Shown here piece by piece: positions 39,518-49,710 of a stretch of 64,000 bases of DNA. Source of the DNA: Volvox africanus (taxonomy: Eukaryota; Chlorophyta; Chlorophyceae; Chlamydomonadales; Volvocaceae). Location: contig BSDZ01000086.1 in NCBI GenBank assembly GCA_030268105.1, forward strand, positions 2,868,501-2,932,500, written 5' to 3'. A model generated the notes under the pieces. It ran no database searches. It worked only from the letters and a program-made list of their open reading frames with translations, and was not told where the DNA came from. Every line of letters starts with the position of its first letter. Positions within the stretch are counted from its first letter, which is position 1. The position numbers were made by a program, and so were the translations under genes.

Positions 39518-42500
39518 GGCCCAGGCCGTGGCGGTTTTGGGAATGACAGTTGGCAGGCTCAAGGTGCGTGGTTGCATGCTACTGCCTTATCAGGGCTTCC
39601 GAGACGCCCATGACACAAACGTGGCAAGTTCCTGTGGGCAGCCCTTGATGGATACGTCGGCAATTACCACCCATCGTGACAGCCTCCCTCCTTGTCCGAA
39701 CAGGTAACCGCTTCAGTGCTCTGCAACAGCATCAGCGGCAAGGAGGGGGCGGCGGCGGCGGCCAACAGCCACGTCAGGAGGCGCCGGAAGAGGCGGTGCG
39801 CAATGACCTGCAGGTGGAGAAGCCCACTTGGCTGCTCAGCTGCTACGGGCATGCACGAGGGGGCGCCAACGACCTGACCGGGGACGTGTCCTTTGAGGAG
39901 GCGAGGTGGTCAACGCTGCGGGTATGTGCAATGCGGCCACAGTCGGTGCCACTCGTCCTCTCCCGAGGTGGTCCCACCTGACGTCTGTTCCCCAGGGTCG
40001 TGGGTTCCTTGTTCATGCGGCCTTTGCGATCCATGGCCATCCCGCATTCCTCAACCGGCGGCCTGGGTGCTTGCCTGCCCGGTGCCACATTTATTCGGAA
40101 ATCACAATACCGCTATTTCGGTGCGGAGTCTAATTCAGTGCCGTCCTGACCAGGGGCTCTACGTCGGCCAACTATTTCCCATCCTTAATTGCTATGTCTT
40201 CCGAGCTCTTCCTTTGGTATGTCTTCCATTGTTTCTATTCACGCTCGACTTTCTCTCGTCGACACGCTTTGCTCATTCCTGACTGCGCCTGGCCACCAGG
40301 ACATCCATGCCCATAGGACGCCGCTGACGATCAACGCAGAGTTCAAGGGAGCAGTCCGGGCTAAGCAGGAGGAGCTCAACCAGCTGCTTGCGGTATGATC
40401 AAGGGGCGAATGCCGGGAAGAGGCAGGAAATGAGGGATGAGGGACGGGAAAACATAAGACCACGCAGGAGAGCGTTTAGCAGCTACCTGTCAACATGCAA
40501 ATGATTCGTCAAAAGATAGTTTCCGTGGGTCGTTATTCATACTCTACGACAGACGAGCGCCTGGTCAGGGAAACTGCCCGACAGTGATATTGGGGAGAGG
40601 AGGACGCCTAGGAGTGGATACAAATTGGTAGGGGATGGGGAGTCAACGCTGTGTGCTGGGTGGGCGCTCCGGGTCGGGCCAGGTGGCCGGGTGGGACATG
40701 TGAAGACTGCGGAATTGCATTGCAAGAGGGAGAGGAAGCTGGCGGCTGGGGAGTTAGTGCTGCTCTCCCGGGAGTGCGCGGCGAGAGCCACTGGAGCCAC
40801 CAGGGGGGTGTAGGTTCCTAGCAGATTCTAGCCGGTGATGCCGCACCTGCATGATTGCATCGGACCTGATGGTTATTTTCTCCCCTATTCATGCCGTTGT
40901 TGTCTTTAGTTTCCTCCCAATTTTAGTATCGTTCGGTGAGCGCCACCACCCAAATTTTCTCCATGTCACTCCGCAGCGCACCAGGGAGCGGGGCGGTCGG
41001 GTGCCCTCGCTGGGCGGGCCGCCCATTCGAGTTTACAACGCCTGGTTGGCGCAGGTCCTCGAACAGAAACCGGCTGCTGCCCAAGCGCAGCTTGGCGGTG
41101 AGTATGAGGGGACGTTCTGGAAGAAACTTCATCGCTAGACTAAAATGCAGTAGCAGTAGCGACCCACGAATGCAGTAACAGTAGCAGCGGCTGCTGCATT
41201 ACGGCTGCGACAATTGCGGGCCCTTAAGCTCGCCCCCTGTTAGGATAGCACTCGGGAATTATATGCTAATAATGGTTTCTAATAATGCTAATAACTACAT
41301 GGAAAATAATAAGTTACAGACAAAGCCCGGGAGGACTAACTCCGGAGCATTAACGCCCGCCTGCCCCCTGTCCGCGTGGCCCTGCATTTTCTCAACTACT
41401 AGGAGCTGGTCCTGCACCACAGCCGCAGCCACCCAGCTTCGGCTTTGGCTCGCAGCAGCACACAGCACCAGCTTCGGGAAGTTTCGGATCCGCAATGGGA
41501 AGCTTCGGCCAACCGGCTGGCTTTGGCAATACAGCCGCACCGGCGCCTTTTGGTCAAACGAGCAGTTTTGGGGCGCCGCCTCAGCCGGCCTCCGGGGCTT
41601 TCAGCCAGCAGCCGGTAGCAGCGGCCGCGCCGTTTGGGCAGCCGCCAGGGGGCGGATTCGGAGGCGGATCTGGGACCGCTTTCGGGGCTACATCTGCTGG
41701 CGGCGGCGCCAAAGGTACGCACTTCAGGCGGGTGATATCTGATGCCGGCAGGGGTGCTGTTGATGTTGTTAATGTACGTCCAGCAGGAAAGCGGTTCATG
41801 GTAAAGCAGGTGATTTTCGTTGCAATCAGGGGGCGCCCAGACCGTGTCTAGATGAAAGCACGGTCCTTATTGTCGGGAACTAATGCAGTTCATCCTCCAC
41901 TCGCTGGTCCCCAAACTGGTATCCAGCGAAACCGGGTCTTAGGTTGATCCTTCGCGCCTGGGCCACAGCGAACCGCTTACCAGGTCTGCGCCGTACCGTC
42001 CCTTTCCCACACGGCAGCTTCTTGGGCTGGGCAGGGCGGCTTCGGAGCCGCCAAGTCCACCGCAGGACAAGCGCCCGCTGTGCTATTCGGGGAAAACCTT
42101 GTAGCAGGTGCAAACACTGGCACGGGCGGAGCCTTCGTTCCTATGCTGCCTGTCGGCCAGGCACAGGTGCCATCGTCGCCTCCAGCCTTCCCGTCGCCTG
42201 GTTTTCCTCCAGCCGCTCCATTGCAGGGTTTCGGCTCCCCTGCACCTGTCGACCGGGGGACTGCAGTTCCACCTGCACCGCTTCGCCAGGACCCTGTCTT
42301 CCATGCCCCAGTGGCAGCTACAGCCGCACCGCTGACCGCGGTGACAGCTGTTGGTGAAAGCGGTGGTGCTGCATCGGCTGCTGCCAAAGGAAGCAGTGGG
42401 CATGAAGAGCTCCAGGCGTTCCAAGTTTCAATGTTTACTATGGGCAAGGTAGGTGCCCACGCCTCACGTGTATGGAGCGTCGTCATCGTTTAAGAATAGC

Positions 42501-42898
42501 TAGCTCCAATCTTGGTTATTGCTCTGCACAACAGCAACCTACCTGTCTTGCTGCCTTGAAGATGGAAGGACGCCCCCTATGGATACCAATAATAAACACT
42601 GTTAGAACATATTTCACAATAATTGCTGCTGAGTTGCTCCACCACTATCTTCCCGTGAAGCAGTTATCCTCTGTATTATGTATTACACACACGGTCCTGG
42701 CTGGAATCAGAGTCCTGCGTACGCTCCATTGGCAGCCGGCCAACATGCAATTACCCTTCGTCATAGCAGAGGAATACGCTCACATGCCCATGCTATCCAC
42801 CACTGCTGAGAACTCACATCATTTCCGTCCCTTTCGCCCCCATTCCGTCCACGTCATAGATTCCGGAAATGGCGCCACCACCAGAGCTGTGCTTCTGA
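39518..42898 (+). CDS. FG-repeat nucleoporin of NUP42/CG1 type
   Basis: Exons 39518-39563, 39704-39921, 40300-40392, 40977-41097, 41403-41714, 42018-42448 and 42860-42898 all join in phase (about 420 codons). The start is uncertain and 5' exons may be missing. Evidence: GNRFSAL, then EKPTWLLSCYGHARGG...DLTGDVSFEEAR, which matches the conserved block of plant CCCH nucleoporin CG1. Next is a Lys/Glu helix (FKGAVRAKQEELNQLLA). FG repeats follow in 41403-42300: SFGFGS, GSFGQ, PFGQ, SFGA, AFGA, LFGE, GFGS. The last exon supplies the conserved ending IPE-APPPELCF. NUP42 sits on the cytoplasmic face of the pore and helps mRNA export. The N-terminal CCCH finger expected for the family was not located. 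A TGTAA signal lies at about 43013. Confidence 0.8.
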
Positions 42899-43145
42899 CA
42901 TCACGAATGGCTTGTGCTGGTGATTCAGGCAATCCGGCAACGGCCTATTTAGGGATGTCGGTATCACTCACCAACCTAGTCTCCAATATGTCCAGAGGGA
43001 AAACATGTTGTCATGTAAAACTCCACGAATGAAACGGTGGGATGGAACCCTCAACCCTAGGTTCCCCTGAGCCGCAAACAATAGAGCCGCAATCTTAACT
43101 CAAGCAGATCCAGACAAACTCCGGCGGCTTCCTCCTTGTGACAAA

Positions 43146-43451
43146 CTAGAACTCGACCCGGAAAACGTGTTTCTTCTCCTTTGGCTTCCCTTGTGCCTCC
43201 TCGATCGTCCAAGTGCATGCCTGGATGGCATCAGGGTTGTCGCCTGTGCAAACTCCGCGCATATATTCAGAGCCCACTTGTACCAAGGTCCCGAATTCAA
43301 AAACCGATGAAGGCCGTGGCATCTGGGACAAGACCGGGTCAGACGTGAAAGAGTCCGGCTGCGTTGAACTGACATTTGGAACTGCCGGCAATGAATCTCC
43401 TTGCTTGGCCTCCTCTGCTGGCTTCTTGTCCTTGCCCATCCCAAAGACCAT
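43146..43451 (-). CDS. Uncharacterised 101-residue protein, single exon
   Basis: One intact frame starts MVFGMGKDKKPAEEAK and ends KPKEKKHVFRVEF. The ends are charged and the middle is Pro/Ser-rich, followed by a compact segment (FEFGTLVQVGSEYMRGVC...IQACTWTIEEAQ). There is no signal peptide, membrane segment or known motif. It is tail-to-tail with the NUP42 gene, 250 bp apart. Codon use is like a host gene. I do not recognise the family; a small globular cytosolic protein is a guess. Confidence 0.5.
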   Translation of the reverse strand: MVFGMGKDKKPAEEAKQGDSLPAVPNVSSTQPDSFTSDPVLSQMPRPSSVFEFGTLVQVGSEYMRGVCTGDNPDAIQACTWTIEEAQGKPKEKKHVFRVEF

Positions 43452-43807
43452 CTTATCTCAACTGATGTAGGCCTCTTGCGACGATGCACTTCCCGTAGGA
43501 CTTGCCTTTGCGTGGATCCTGATCTTCAATGTGCCAAACTTGATAATAATAAATATGGTGGCTGAAGTAGAAAGTATATCAATTTGGAAATTTACAACAA
43601 ACTCCTAACCCACCCGCCTGGTGACTGCCTCGGAAACGACAGTTTACTATTTAATACTGGTGCGACATTGACCACGCAGATAAAGACAATTCCTCAGACA
43701 ATTCTACTTCAGGTCAGGAATCCAGACGAAGTGACGGGGTCCTATCAACCAAGAAGGCCTTATCACGTTTCTTGCAATGCGCAATCAAGGTTTGCGCAAT
43801 CAATACA

Positions 43808-44849
43808 TTAGATGCCGCCATTTGACTTGCTGTTGCTAGGAGCATCATCATCACCACCATCCCCATCCCCATCATCACCATAGCCTGTGGCATCCACTGA
43901 TGACAGTGGTGACAGACCCCACGGAAGAGTGTGCACCTCTCCCGCGGCCCCTGCCCCTACCCCCATGCACGGATTTGCCTCCATGTTGGACAATAGGGGG
44001 AACATGCTGATTGCTCGACGACGTGGGTGAACAGACAATCGCAGGTGCCATCTCTGGAAATCCCAGCTGCACAGCGTGGACTGCTGGAATTCTTGCTGCA
44101 TCATGGCGTGGGTGGTAGGCTGAGGCTGCGACCACCCACTTACAGCAGCTGCTGCTGCAAGCAAATGCTGTAACAATGCATTGTGATACGTGGAACCATC
44201 CCTCACAAGTTGTGACCCGTGCAACACCAAGCACAGATCGAGACGCCGAGCAGCCAATACTAACTAATTTATATGAAATTAGTTATATTTGGCAAGATTG
44301 CAGATGCAGCTAACTAAAATACGACATGCAGCTATGTTCTCAGCAACGATTGCAAAATCATATTGCAATCGGCGATTCATTTGCAAACCTTTGTAACTTG
44401 ACCATGAGCTGAAAATCATCACATTGTCGCCTGGTGTTGGAGCCGCAGTGTTCGAGCTGGCTGATGAGCTGCCGTAGGCAAAGGGACCACCTTGACGCCC
44501 ATAACTTCCGTTCTGAATACTGTAGTCAACAGCAGAGGCATTCAACGACGAGCAACCACGCCACATGCCCTCCTGCTGCTCCATGCCGTTCACTGGTGTT
44601 AAAGCTGGCGCCAGCGGCAACAACGGATGAACTTGTACTCGCCGTGATCATCTTGGCGGTGATGGCACTAGATGCGCTAGGCCAGAGGCAGCTGGCATTG
44701 CGCCTTACGTCACCCTTGCCAACGAAAACCCCGTTTACTATTGCCTCCGCTAGCTTGAGCCTCCGCCGCGTCAGTGCTACTATTAGAATTGCCACCGCAG
44801 CCATTTTGGAGCCATTTTGGAGAGCCCGGAAGTCGGAACTAATACTCAC
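43808..44849 (-). CDS. Doubtful hypothetical gene
   Basis: Three overlapping minus-strand frames (44526-44849, 44279-44623, 43808-44257) have fairly protein-like composition, for example MEQQEGMWRGCSSL and AMMQQEFQQSTLCSWDFQRWHL. A donor after SSWSSYK (about 44395) could link the last two. I could not make one consistent spliced model and recognise no domain. It may be a decayed gene. Confidence 0.25.
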
Positions 44850-45066
44850 CCTGCATTATTCACATCTATCAGCACAACCCAGGATGCGGTAGTAACGTGA
44901 ACGCTGTACCACTATATTCTCAAACAAGAGCCAAATACATCAGCTCCGCAGATGGTTTCGTTCTCAGTTACTCTCAGTTAGTTTACTAAGAGTGCCGTCT
45001 GTTAAAGTCAGCAAAGCGCCCGGCCCCTCCCTGGGCCGTATTACTTGATCTGACAATCTTCCGTTT

Positions 45067-45360
45067 ATGAGTGTTGCTCATTCTCAACACCGTCAACAAG
45101 GATGTGTATTATTATATATTCTATTAGTATCAGGTTCATTTCAACTTTTTCAGGACCAATTTTTGCGTCAATATGCCCCTCGTAACACATTATGTATGTG
45201 CATTTTAAGTTTAATTTTAAATCGTTCAGCAAAATATCATTCTTTAGCTTACTTTATCTACCGAAAGTTGCATTTTAGTGGTACGTGCATCCCTTTCTTT
45301 TTCAAGAAATTGGAACATATCAGCCCTTGATAAATCAAGAGTTTTACCTTTAATTATTAT
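45067..45360 (-). pseudogene. Bacterial-type ORF fragments, function unknown
   Basis: Two short AT-rich minus-strand frames look coding. One reads ...GKTLDLSRADMFQFLEKERD (ending at about 45252). The other is a 59-residue frame (45067-45243) containing CYEGHIDAKIGPEKVEMN. They are in different frames and lack starts, so they may be pieces of one decayed gene. No domain recognised. Confidence 0.35.
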
Positions 45361-45419
45361 ATCAAAGTTATTTTTATTAATTAATATGCTTGAAGAAAGT
45401 TCGGTTTGTCGATGATTAA

Positions 45420-45929
45420 TTTATCCAATATCATTTTAGTCATGGTCTCATTAATATCTATCAAACCACTGATATTAAGATTATTATTATTATTATTACT
45501 ATAGATTGTCCTCCTTCAGTAGATAGTGCAACGCCACATTCTGCATTGATGGTTTCAGATCTTGTATTAATTCCTATGATCCCAAGTCCAGCAGATTTAT
45601 GGGCAGCAGTTGGAATACAAGATTTAATAGAACAAGTTCAAGTTATTAATGAAGGATTACAAGCTCGTATTATACCTAATATGTGCCAACCTAATATAAG
45701 TTTAACACAAGACGTGTTAAAATTTTTAAATAGATTTGGAATTGAAATATTGAATACTAACACATGTTTACGAACAGCATACAGACAATCTGCTGTTTTA
45801 GGTAAAACAGTATACGATATTAAAGCCGCAGATAAAGCTATATCTGAAATAGAAAGTTTAAAATTTGAAGTGTTTAAGCTATTAACAGTACAAACAATAT
45901 TAACTATACAAACAGTTTGTTGTGTGTAG
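45420..45929 (+). pseudogene. parA: ParA-type plasmid partition ATPase, C-terminal half
   Basis: The frame contains the ParA Walker B-like region IDCPPSVDSATPHSA, then SDLVLIPMIPSPADLWA and the ParA C-terminal helices (about 45546-45890). ParA ATPases pattern on DNA and segregate plasmids with ParB. The N-terminal part with the deviant Walker A (KGGxGKT) is absent: upstream the frame becomes an ATT repeat (45480-45500) and unrelated sequence. The last 15 residues after EVFKLL look shifted. It is therefore a truncated, non-functional copy. Codons are A/T-ending, unlike all neighbouring algal genes. Confidence 0.8.
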
Positions 45930-46290
45930 GATAGTGGGGTACATCACCCGTGGCCACTAACCTGGCCGTCCCTACCTTCCCCGGTGTTTCGGGGCACCCT
46001 CATCCAGTCTCCCATGCCGACTTCTCCGAAATCAGTGGTTTTCCCTGTTTTCCCAGGTTCAGCACCCACTACCAGAATCCCGCAGAATCTGCCGAATCAA
46101 CAAAGGCGTCAACTTCGCTACTGGACAGCTCGCAGGTCACATTAACTGGGGTCGTCACCGTCCATCGACATGGAGGCACCCTGCCCTTAACATTTGGGTG
46201 TTTGGCCCGCTCTCGGTCGGGGTACAACCTGGAACTCCAGGGGCATATTAGTCATGCCATAACAGTCGTGCCTGGAGACTTATTTAGTTT
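45930..46290. other. GC-richer 360-bp segment inside the bacterial island
   Basis: Composition returns abruptly to host-like values, and both borders are sharp (after tgttgtgtgtag and before ttagtttgtatatataag). A 116-codon frame (45950-46300) covers it, but no domain is recognised. It may be an inserted host or transposon fragment. Confidence 0.5.
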
Positions 46291-46359
46291 GTATATATAA
46301 GAAAACGTCATAAGTCATAAATTAAAAACTAGTTAGGAAAGTGAACGTTAGAACGTAAA

Positions 46360-46661
46360 GAATAAATCTATTAATAATATAGATGAACGTTTCGCAAAAG
46401 CTGATAATTTATTTAGCAAAAATATTAGGCCTACGTATGACAAATAAATATTGTCCGAGATACCTTTACTCTCCCTAAAAAAGATTACGATCTAATAAAA
46501 CTTTGTTAATTAAGTTATTAGAAAATAAAGTCAGCGCTACAAAATCTGAAATAATAAGGGCTGGCCTTATTATACTTAATAAATTAACAGATAATGAATT
46601 AGTAAGCTCAAAAAAGCTTGTAGAAAAAATCAGAACTGGTAGACCAAAAAATAACCGTTAA
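46360..46661 (+). pseudogene. Small DNA-binding-like plasmid protein, frameshifted
   Basis: Three frames together look like one protein: DERFAKADNLFSKN, then RDTFTLPKKDYDLIK, then ENKVSATKSEIIRAG...KIRTGRPKNNR with a stop at 46659-46661. At least two frameshifts separate them. The last part (TKSEIIRAGLIIL) resembles a ribbon-helix-helix or ParB-like small regulator that often accompanies parA; this is inference. Confidence 0.45.
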
Positions 46662-46723
46662 AACTATACAAACAATTTGTTCTGTTATTGATTTTAAAAA
46701 TGTATAATTTAAGTACTACATAT

Positions 46724-47232
46724 ATGAATAATACACCTATCATAAAAAGTTACGTGCGGGACGCTCAGTCTTAGGAATAGGAGTACGAGAATTAGGGAAT
46801 TGCTTGGTAGTAAGTGGAGCTGCAATTTCTTTATGGGAACACAAAGATGCTAAAAATAACTAAAAAACATCAGATTACAACATTATTTTATTTAAAAAAT
46901 TCTTTGAACAAAGGGAGGTATTTTTTCCAGATGAAAAAACTATTTCTTTAAACCCAGCTTTAATTAAACAAAACAGTGAGAATACTCTAACTAGATTCCA
47001 ATTACGTGCTTGCAGGTCCACTCTAAATCTATCTCAAGCAGAATTAGCTAATGTTACAGGTGTTTCTGCTCAGTTAATAGCACGAGCAGAACGTTTAAAT
47101 AACAAGGAATTCATTAGACCAAAAGAAGCAGAGGTGGTCACAAGAAAAAGGCTTTGGTTTGAAAATCATGGTATTTATTTTACAAACAATTGTTCACTAT
47201 CTATTTCGCAAAATCGAAAACTAATAAAATAA
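46724..47232 (+). pseudogene. Two-domain XRE-type helix-turn-helix regulator, broken
   Basis: One frame from 46744 to the stop at 47230 is open except for a TAA at 46861. The first part (GRSVLGIGVRELGNCL...ISLWEHKD) and the second (LRACRSTLNLSQAELANVTG) each look like an XRE/Cro helix-turn-helix, separated by FKKFFEQREVFFPDE. An ATG at 46724 (MNNTPI) lies in another frame, so the start also seems shifted. Such regulators are common on bacterial plasmids. The internal stop and shifted start make it a pseudogene. Confidence 0.65.
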
Positions 47233-47468
47233 ACTATGCTTCGATGGGCTGTTAAGTTATTTAATGTAGTTACTTAATTTAGGGTAATTTAATTACAAAA
47301 AAGGTACTAAGAACAAGAAACTGAACTCAACACCCTTTAAATAGCTTATTTTTATGTTAATAAGATACTGCTTGGTCGCTTGTATTTCTTATAACCATAA
47401 ATTTATGCTTTTATTGTGTTTTAGTCTAGTGTTTTCTAGTCTTTAGCCTGTATAAAGGGTAACAAAAC

Positions 47469-47718
47469 ATGCAAACAACCCCTAGCCTTTGCCTAGTGGA
47501 TAGAAATATTCATCTTTCTACTGCTAACAATATCCGTATTACTACTAGCAAAGGCTATACTCCAATAACCGGCTGCGTATTAGAACATATTCTAACAACT
47601 ATTAACCTTACCAGTACTGAGAAACTCTATTACCTACTAGCAGATAGCCTAGCGCTAATTGGAAAAAATAAAGGATATAGCAGATTTTGCGCCCTCCCAA
47701 GTGAAGACTGGGCCAAAT
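47469..47718 (+). pseudogene. Plasmid replication-initiator-like ORF, 5' part, interrupted by retrotransposon
   Basis: ATG at 47469; the frame runs MQTTPSLCLVDRN ... LTSTEKLYYLLADSLALIGK ... ALPSEDWAK and is cut by the LTR at 47719. The LTSTEKLYYLLADSL and DWAK blocks recall the winged-helix N-terminal region of DnaA-like/Rep proteins on Rickettsiales plasmids (from memory of the family, not searched). The frame continues at 56451 beyond the transposon. The TSD base pattern keeps the codon intact. Upstream, 47233-47460 is AT-rich and has no gene. Confidence 0.6.
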
Positions 47719-47827
47719 TGTTGTATCACCCCAAACTAGTGGTAGTGATAACTACCGGTTGATAGGAAGAGCAGAGCATAGGTACTCTGAGCTCAGTACG
47801 GAAAGCGTCCCTAAACAACCGTAATCT

Positions 47828-48254
47828 TTATGGAATCCGCCTCTCGAGGCCATTCCCTATGGATCCGAGCTAGCGACTACAAAGTCGCCAGTTCGAATCT
47901 GGGTCGGGGCTACATGGCGTAGGGGGAACGCAGCTTGGATTGCCCGAATCTACGGAGCTGGGTCCGAGTCCTCAGAGGGTTAAATGCATAGCCGGTGAAG
48001 TGCGCATCTGAGACCCGTAAGCGGGCTGATGGTGCGGGGTGGATTGACACCCACCTAAATGCCAGTAGGTCCGTAGGGGCTGGCACATGGATAGGGGCCG
48101 TAGAGAGTAGGAAACTCTGTGTAACCAAAAAACAGGTGATCTCTAGCGGCCTCAGATGTAGACGCTGAGGTATGTGTGCCCACTCGGTTAAAATCCCGGA
48201 GATTTCCATAATACACGCCAGCCTGCAAGGGCAGAGTAACCATAATAATAATAA
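47828..48254 (+). mobile_element. SINE-like insertion with tRNA-derived head
   Basis: This 427-bp block is absent from the other LTR and is flanked by taatct on both sides (47822-47827, 48255-48260). The head holds a pol III B-box-like AGTTCGAATCT (about 47890) about 62 bases from the start, as in a tRNA, followed by tcggggctaca. The tail ends in (ATA)n. These are SINE hallmarks. An A box is not clear. The exact ends shift by a base or two because of the repeat tail. Confidence 0.7.
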
Positions 48255-48284
48255 TAATCTCTAAGGAAGAGAAAACGTGGATAT

Positions 48285-48384
48285 TGTTGTACCTCTGTTG
48301 TGTCGGCCTACAAAGGCCCGATCGGAAGATGACCATCGGTGGTCCAATCTTTGACACTACCCGTAGATACCCCAGGATACTACA
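48285..48384 (+). mobile_element. 100-bp TGT...ACA insertion (solo LTR or TRIM-like)
   Basis: Absent from the other LTR and flanked by the 5-bp direct repeat gatat (48280-48284, 48385-48389). It starts TGTTGTACCTCT, close to the start of the nested element B LTR, and ends GATACTACA. A very short solo LTR fits best. Confidence 0.65.
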
Positions 48385-48565
48385 GATATGTATTAAGGAA
48401 ATACATATGATCAACCAGTGAAACCGAACTCAACTGAGTCTACCAGTGACCGTGTCACAGTTGCACTAGGGCATGCAACCCTTAGCCTCTATATTTGCAC
48501 ATAGAGGGTGTAGCCACTGGCTACTTCCTTAGCAAGGAGCTAAGGCCGGTACCGTAATACAACAA

Positions 48566-48578
48566 CTATTCCCCCTTT
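48566..48578 (-). other. Polypurine tract of element A
   Basis: On the coding strand AAAGGGGGAATAG, one base before the 3' LTR. It overlaps the stop codon of the chromodomain frame. Confidence 0.8.
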
Positions 48579-49710
48579 AGGATGCGGCGTCCTCGCAGTG
48601 CCCTCGTGCATGGGCTCGAGCTGCTTCAAGATCAGGGATCAGGTCAGGGGTAAAGTTCTGCACAGGTTCCCAGCTGTTTTGATCGGAAGAATAACCCTTC
48701 CACTTGACAAGGTACTCGTGCACCAGCCGTTTTCGTTTCTTCCCGATACGGCGAGCACGGTAGTCAAGAATGCGCTCAACCGAGTAGAGTGGTTTGTTGT
48801 TCAACCAATTTACTGGTAGCGGTCCATCAGGACTGGTCCTGGGGTTTCCAGAGGAAATATTGGATCCATTGGTAACCAACGTATCTGGTACTGCCCTGTA
48901 AGGACGCAGCAGAGACACGTGGAAGGTGGGGTGAATACGCATATTTGCGGGAAGGACAAGCTCGGCCGCTGCCTGACCAACCATGCGTTTCACAGGGTAA
49001 GGTCCCACCCAACGCGGCAAAAGTTTGCGCGGACCTGTGGCAAGTTGCCGTAGGTTTTTAGTACTGAGGAGTACGGAATCACCAGGCTTGAAGGTGGTTT
49101 CCTTCTTACCACGGTTGTAGTACGCAGTGGTACGCTGCTGTGCAACCTCAAGGAGGTGCTTAGCTTCAGTCATGCGGTCATTGTATGACCTCACGAAAGC
49201 TTTGGCAGCTGGGGCAGGCACATCCAACTCCCGAGCCAGTGGAATTGCGGGGTGGAAGCCATACCAGTCCTTCGCTGCGCCCTCGAGGGTGTTACCAACG
49301 AAGAGACACCTGATACCGTCATTATCGCCACCATGAACAGCCTGGAGGTACTTTTTAGCGTCACGCACGTACGCACGAGTTGCATCGGCTATGCTATGCC
49401 CTGGTGTCTTGTCGGTCAGCGAAATATTGAGCCTAGGAACGGGAATCGACAATCTCATCACCTCAGGGATGTCATCATGCCCTCGAGCTTGAGGTAATGG
49501 CAGAACCCTTGGTCCAGCAGTGTTGTCCATATTCGTGTTCACTGCTGAATGCGGCACAATTAAGTGAGCAGGGGTCTGAAGGAAAAGGGGCTCTTGAGTG
49601 GCTCGCGCGCCAACAGTCTCAAGGCCTCTATCCGGCGCTCTAGCAGCTACAACGAAATCGGGTTGGCTAGCTAGGCTAGTGTGCGGCGTATCGTCGTGTT
49701 CCGCGGACAT
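48577..49710 (-). pseudogene. Chimeric frame: gag of element B fused to integrase C terminus and chromodomain of element A
   Basis: 377 codons. Residues 1 to about 150 are gag-like (RLNISLTDKTPGHSIAD, then LEGAAKDWY) and belong to nested element B. From GFHPAIPLARELD onward the frame is the integrase C-terminal part of element A (KPGDSVLLSTKNLR, LPPRWVGP-like block), then a chromodomain near the end (YSVERILDYRA...EYLVKWKGYSS...SWEPVQNF). Chromodomains steer integration to marked histones. The fusion was made by a deletion that removed the rest of element B, and it happens to keep the frame. It is a by-product, not a gene, unless transcripts prove otherwise. Confidence 0.8.

Larger units (their letters stand above)
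45060..47718. other. AT-rich island of bacterial plasmid origin (left part)
   Basis: Base composition drops abruptly to strongly AT-rich, apart from a GC-richer piece at 45930-46290. Introns and GC-rich third positions vanish. Frames read as bacterial plasmid functions: partition, DNA binding, replication. Several are broken by stops and shifts. The island resumes at 56446-56560, on the far side of the inserted retrotransposon. Rickettsiales-like plasmids are the closest match I recognise. Confidence 0.75.
47719..48564 (-). repeat. 3' LTR of element A, enlarged by two insertions
   Basis: 846 bp. Removing the 427-bp SINE-like insert plus 6-bp duplication and the 100-bp insert plus 5-bp duplication leaves 308 bp, exactly the length of the other LTR. 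Confidence 0.92.

Noticed and set aside
45060..47718. Organellar (plastid or mitochondrial) DNA transfer
   Set aside because: AT-richness would fit, but ParA, XRE and Rep-like proteins are not green-algal organelle genes.
47828..47912. Functional tRNA gene
   Set aside because: A B box and T-arm-like segment are present, but no 7-bp acceptor stem pairs with the 5' side. It fits a SINE head.
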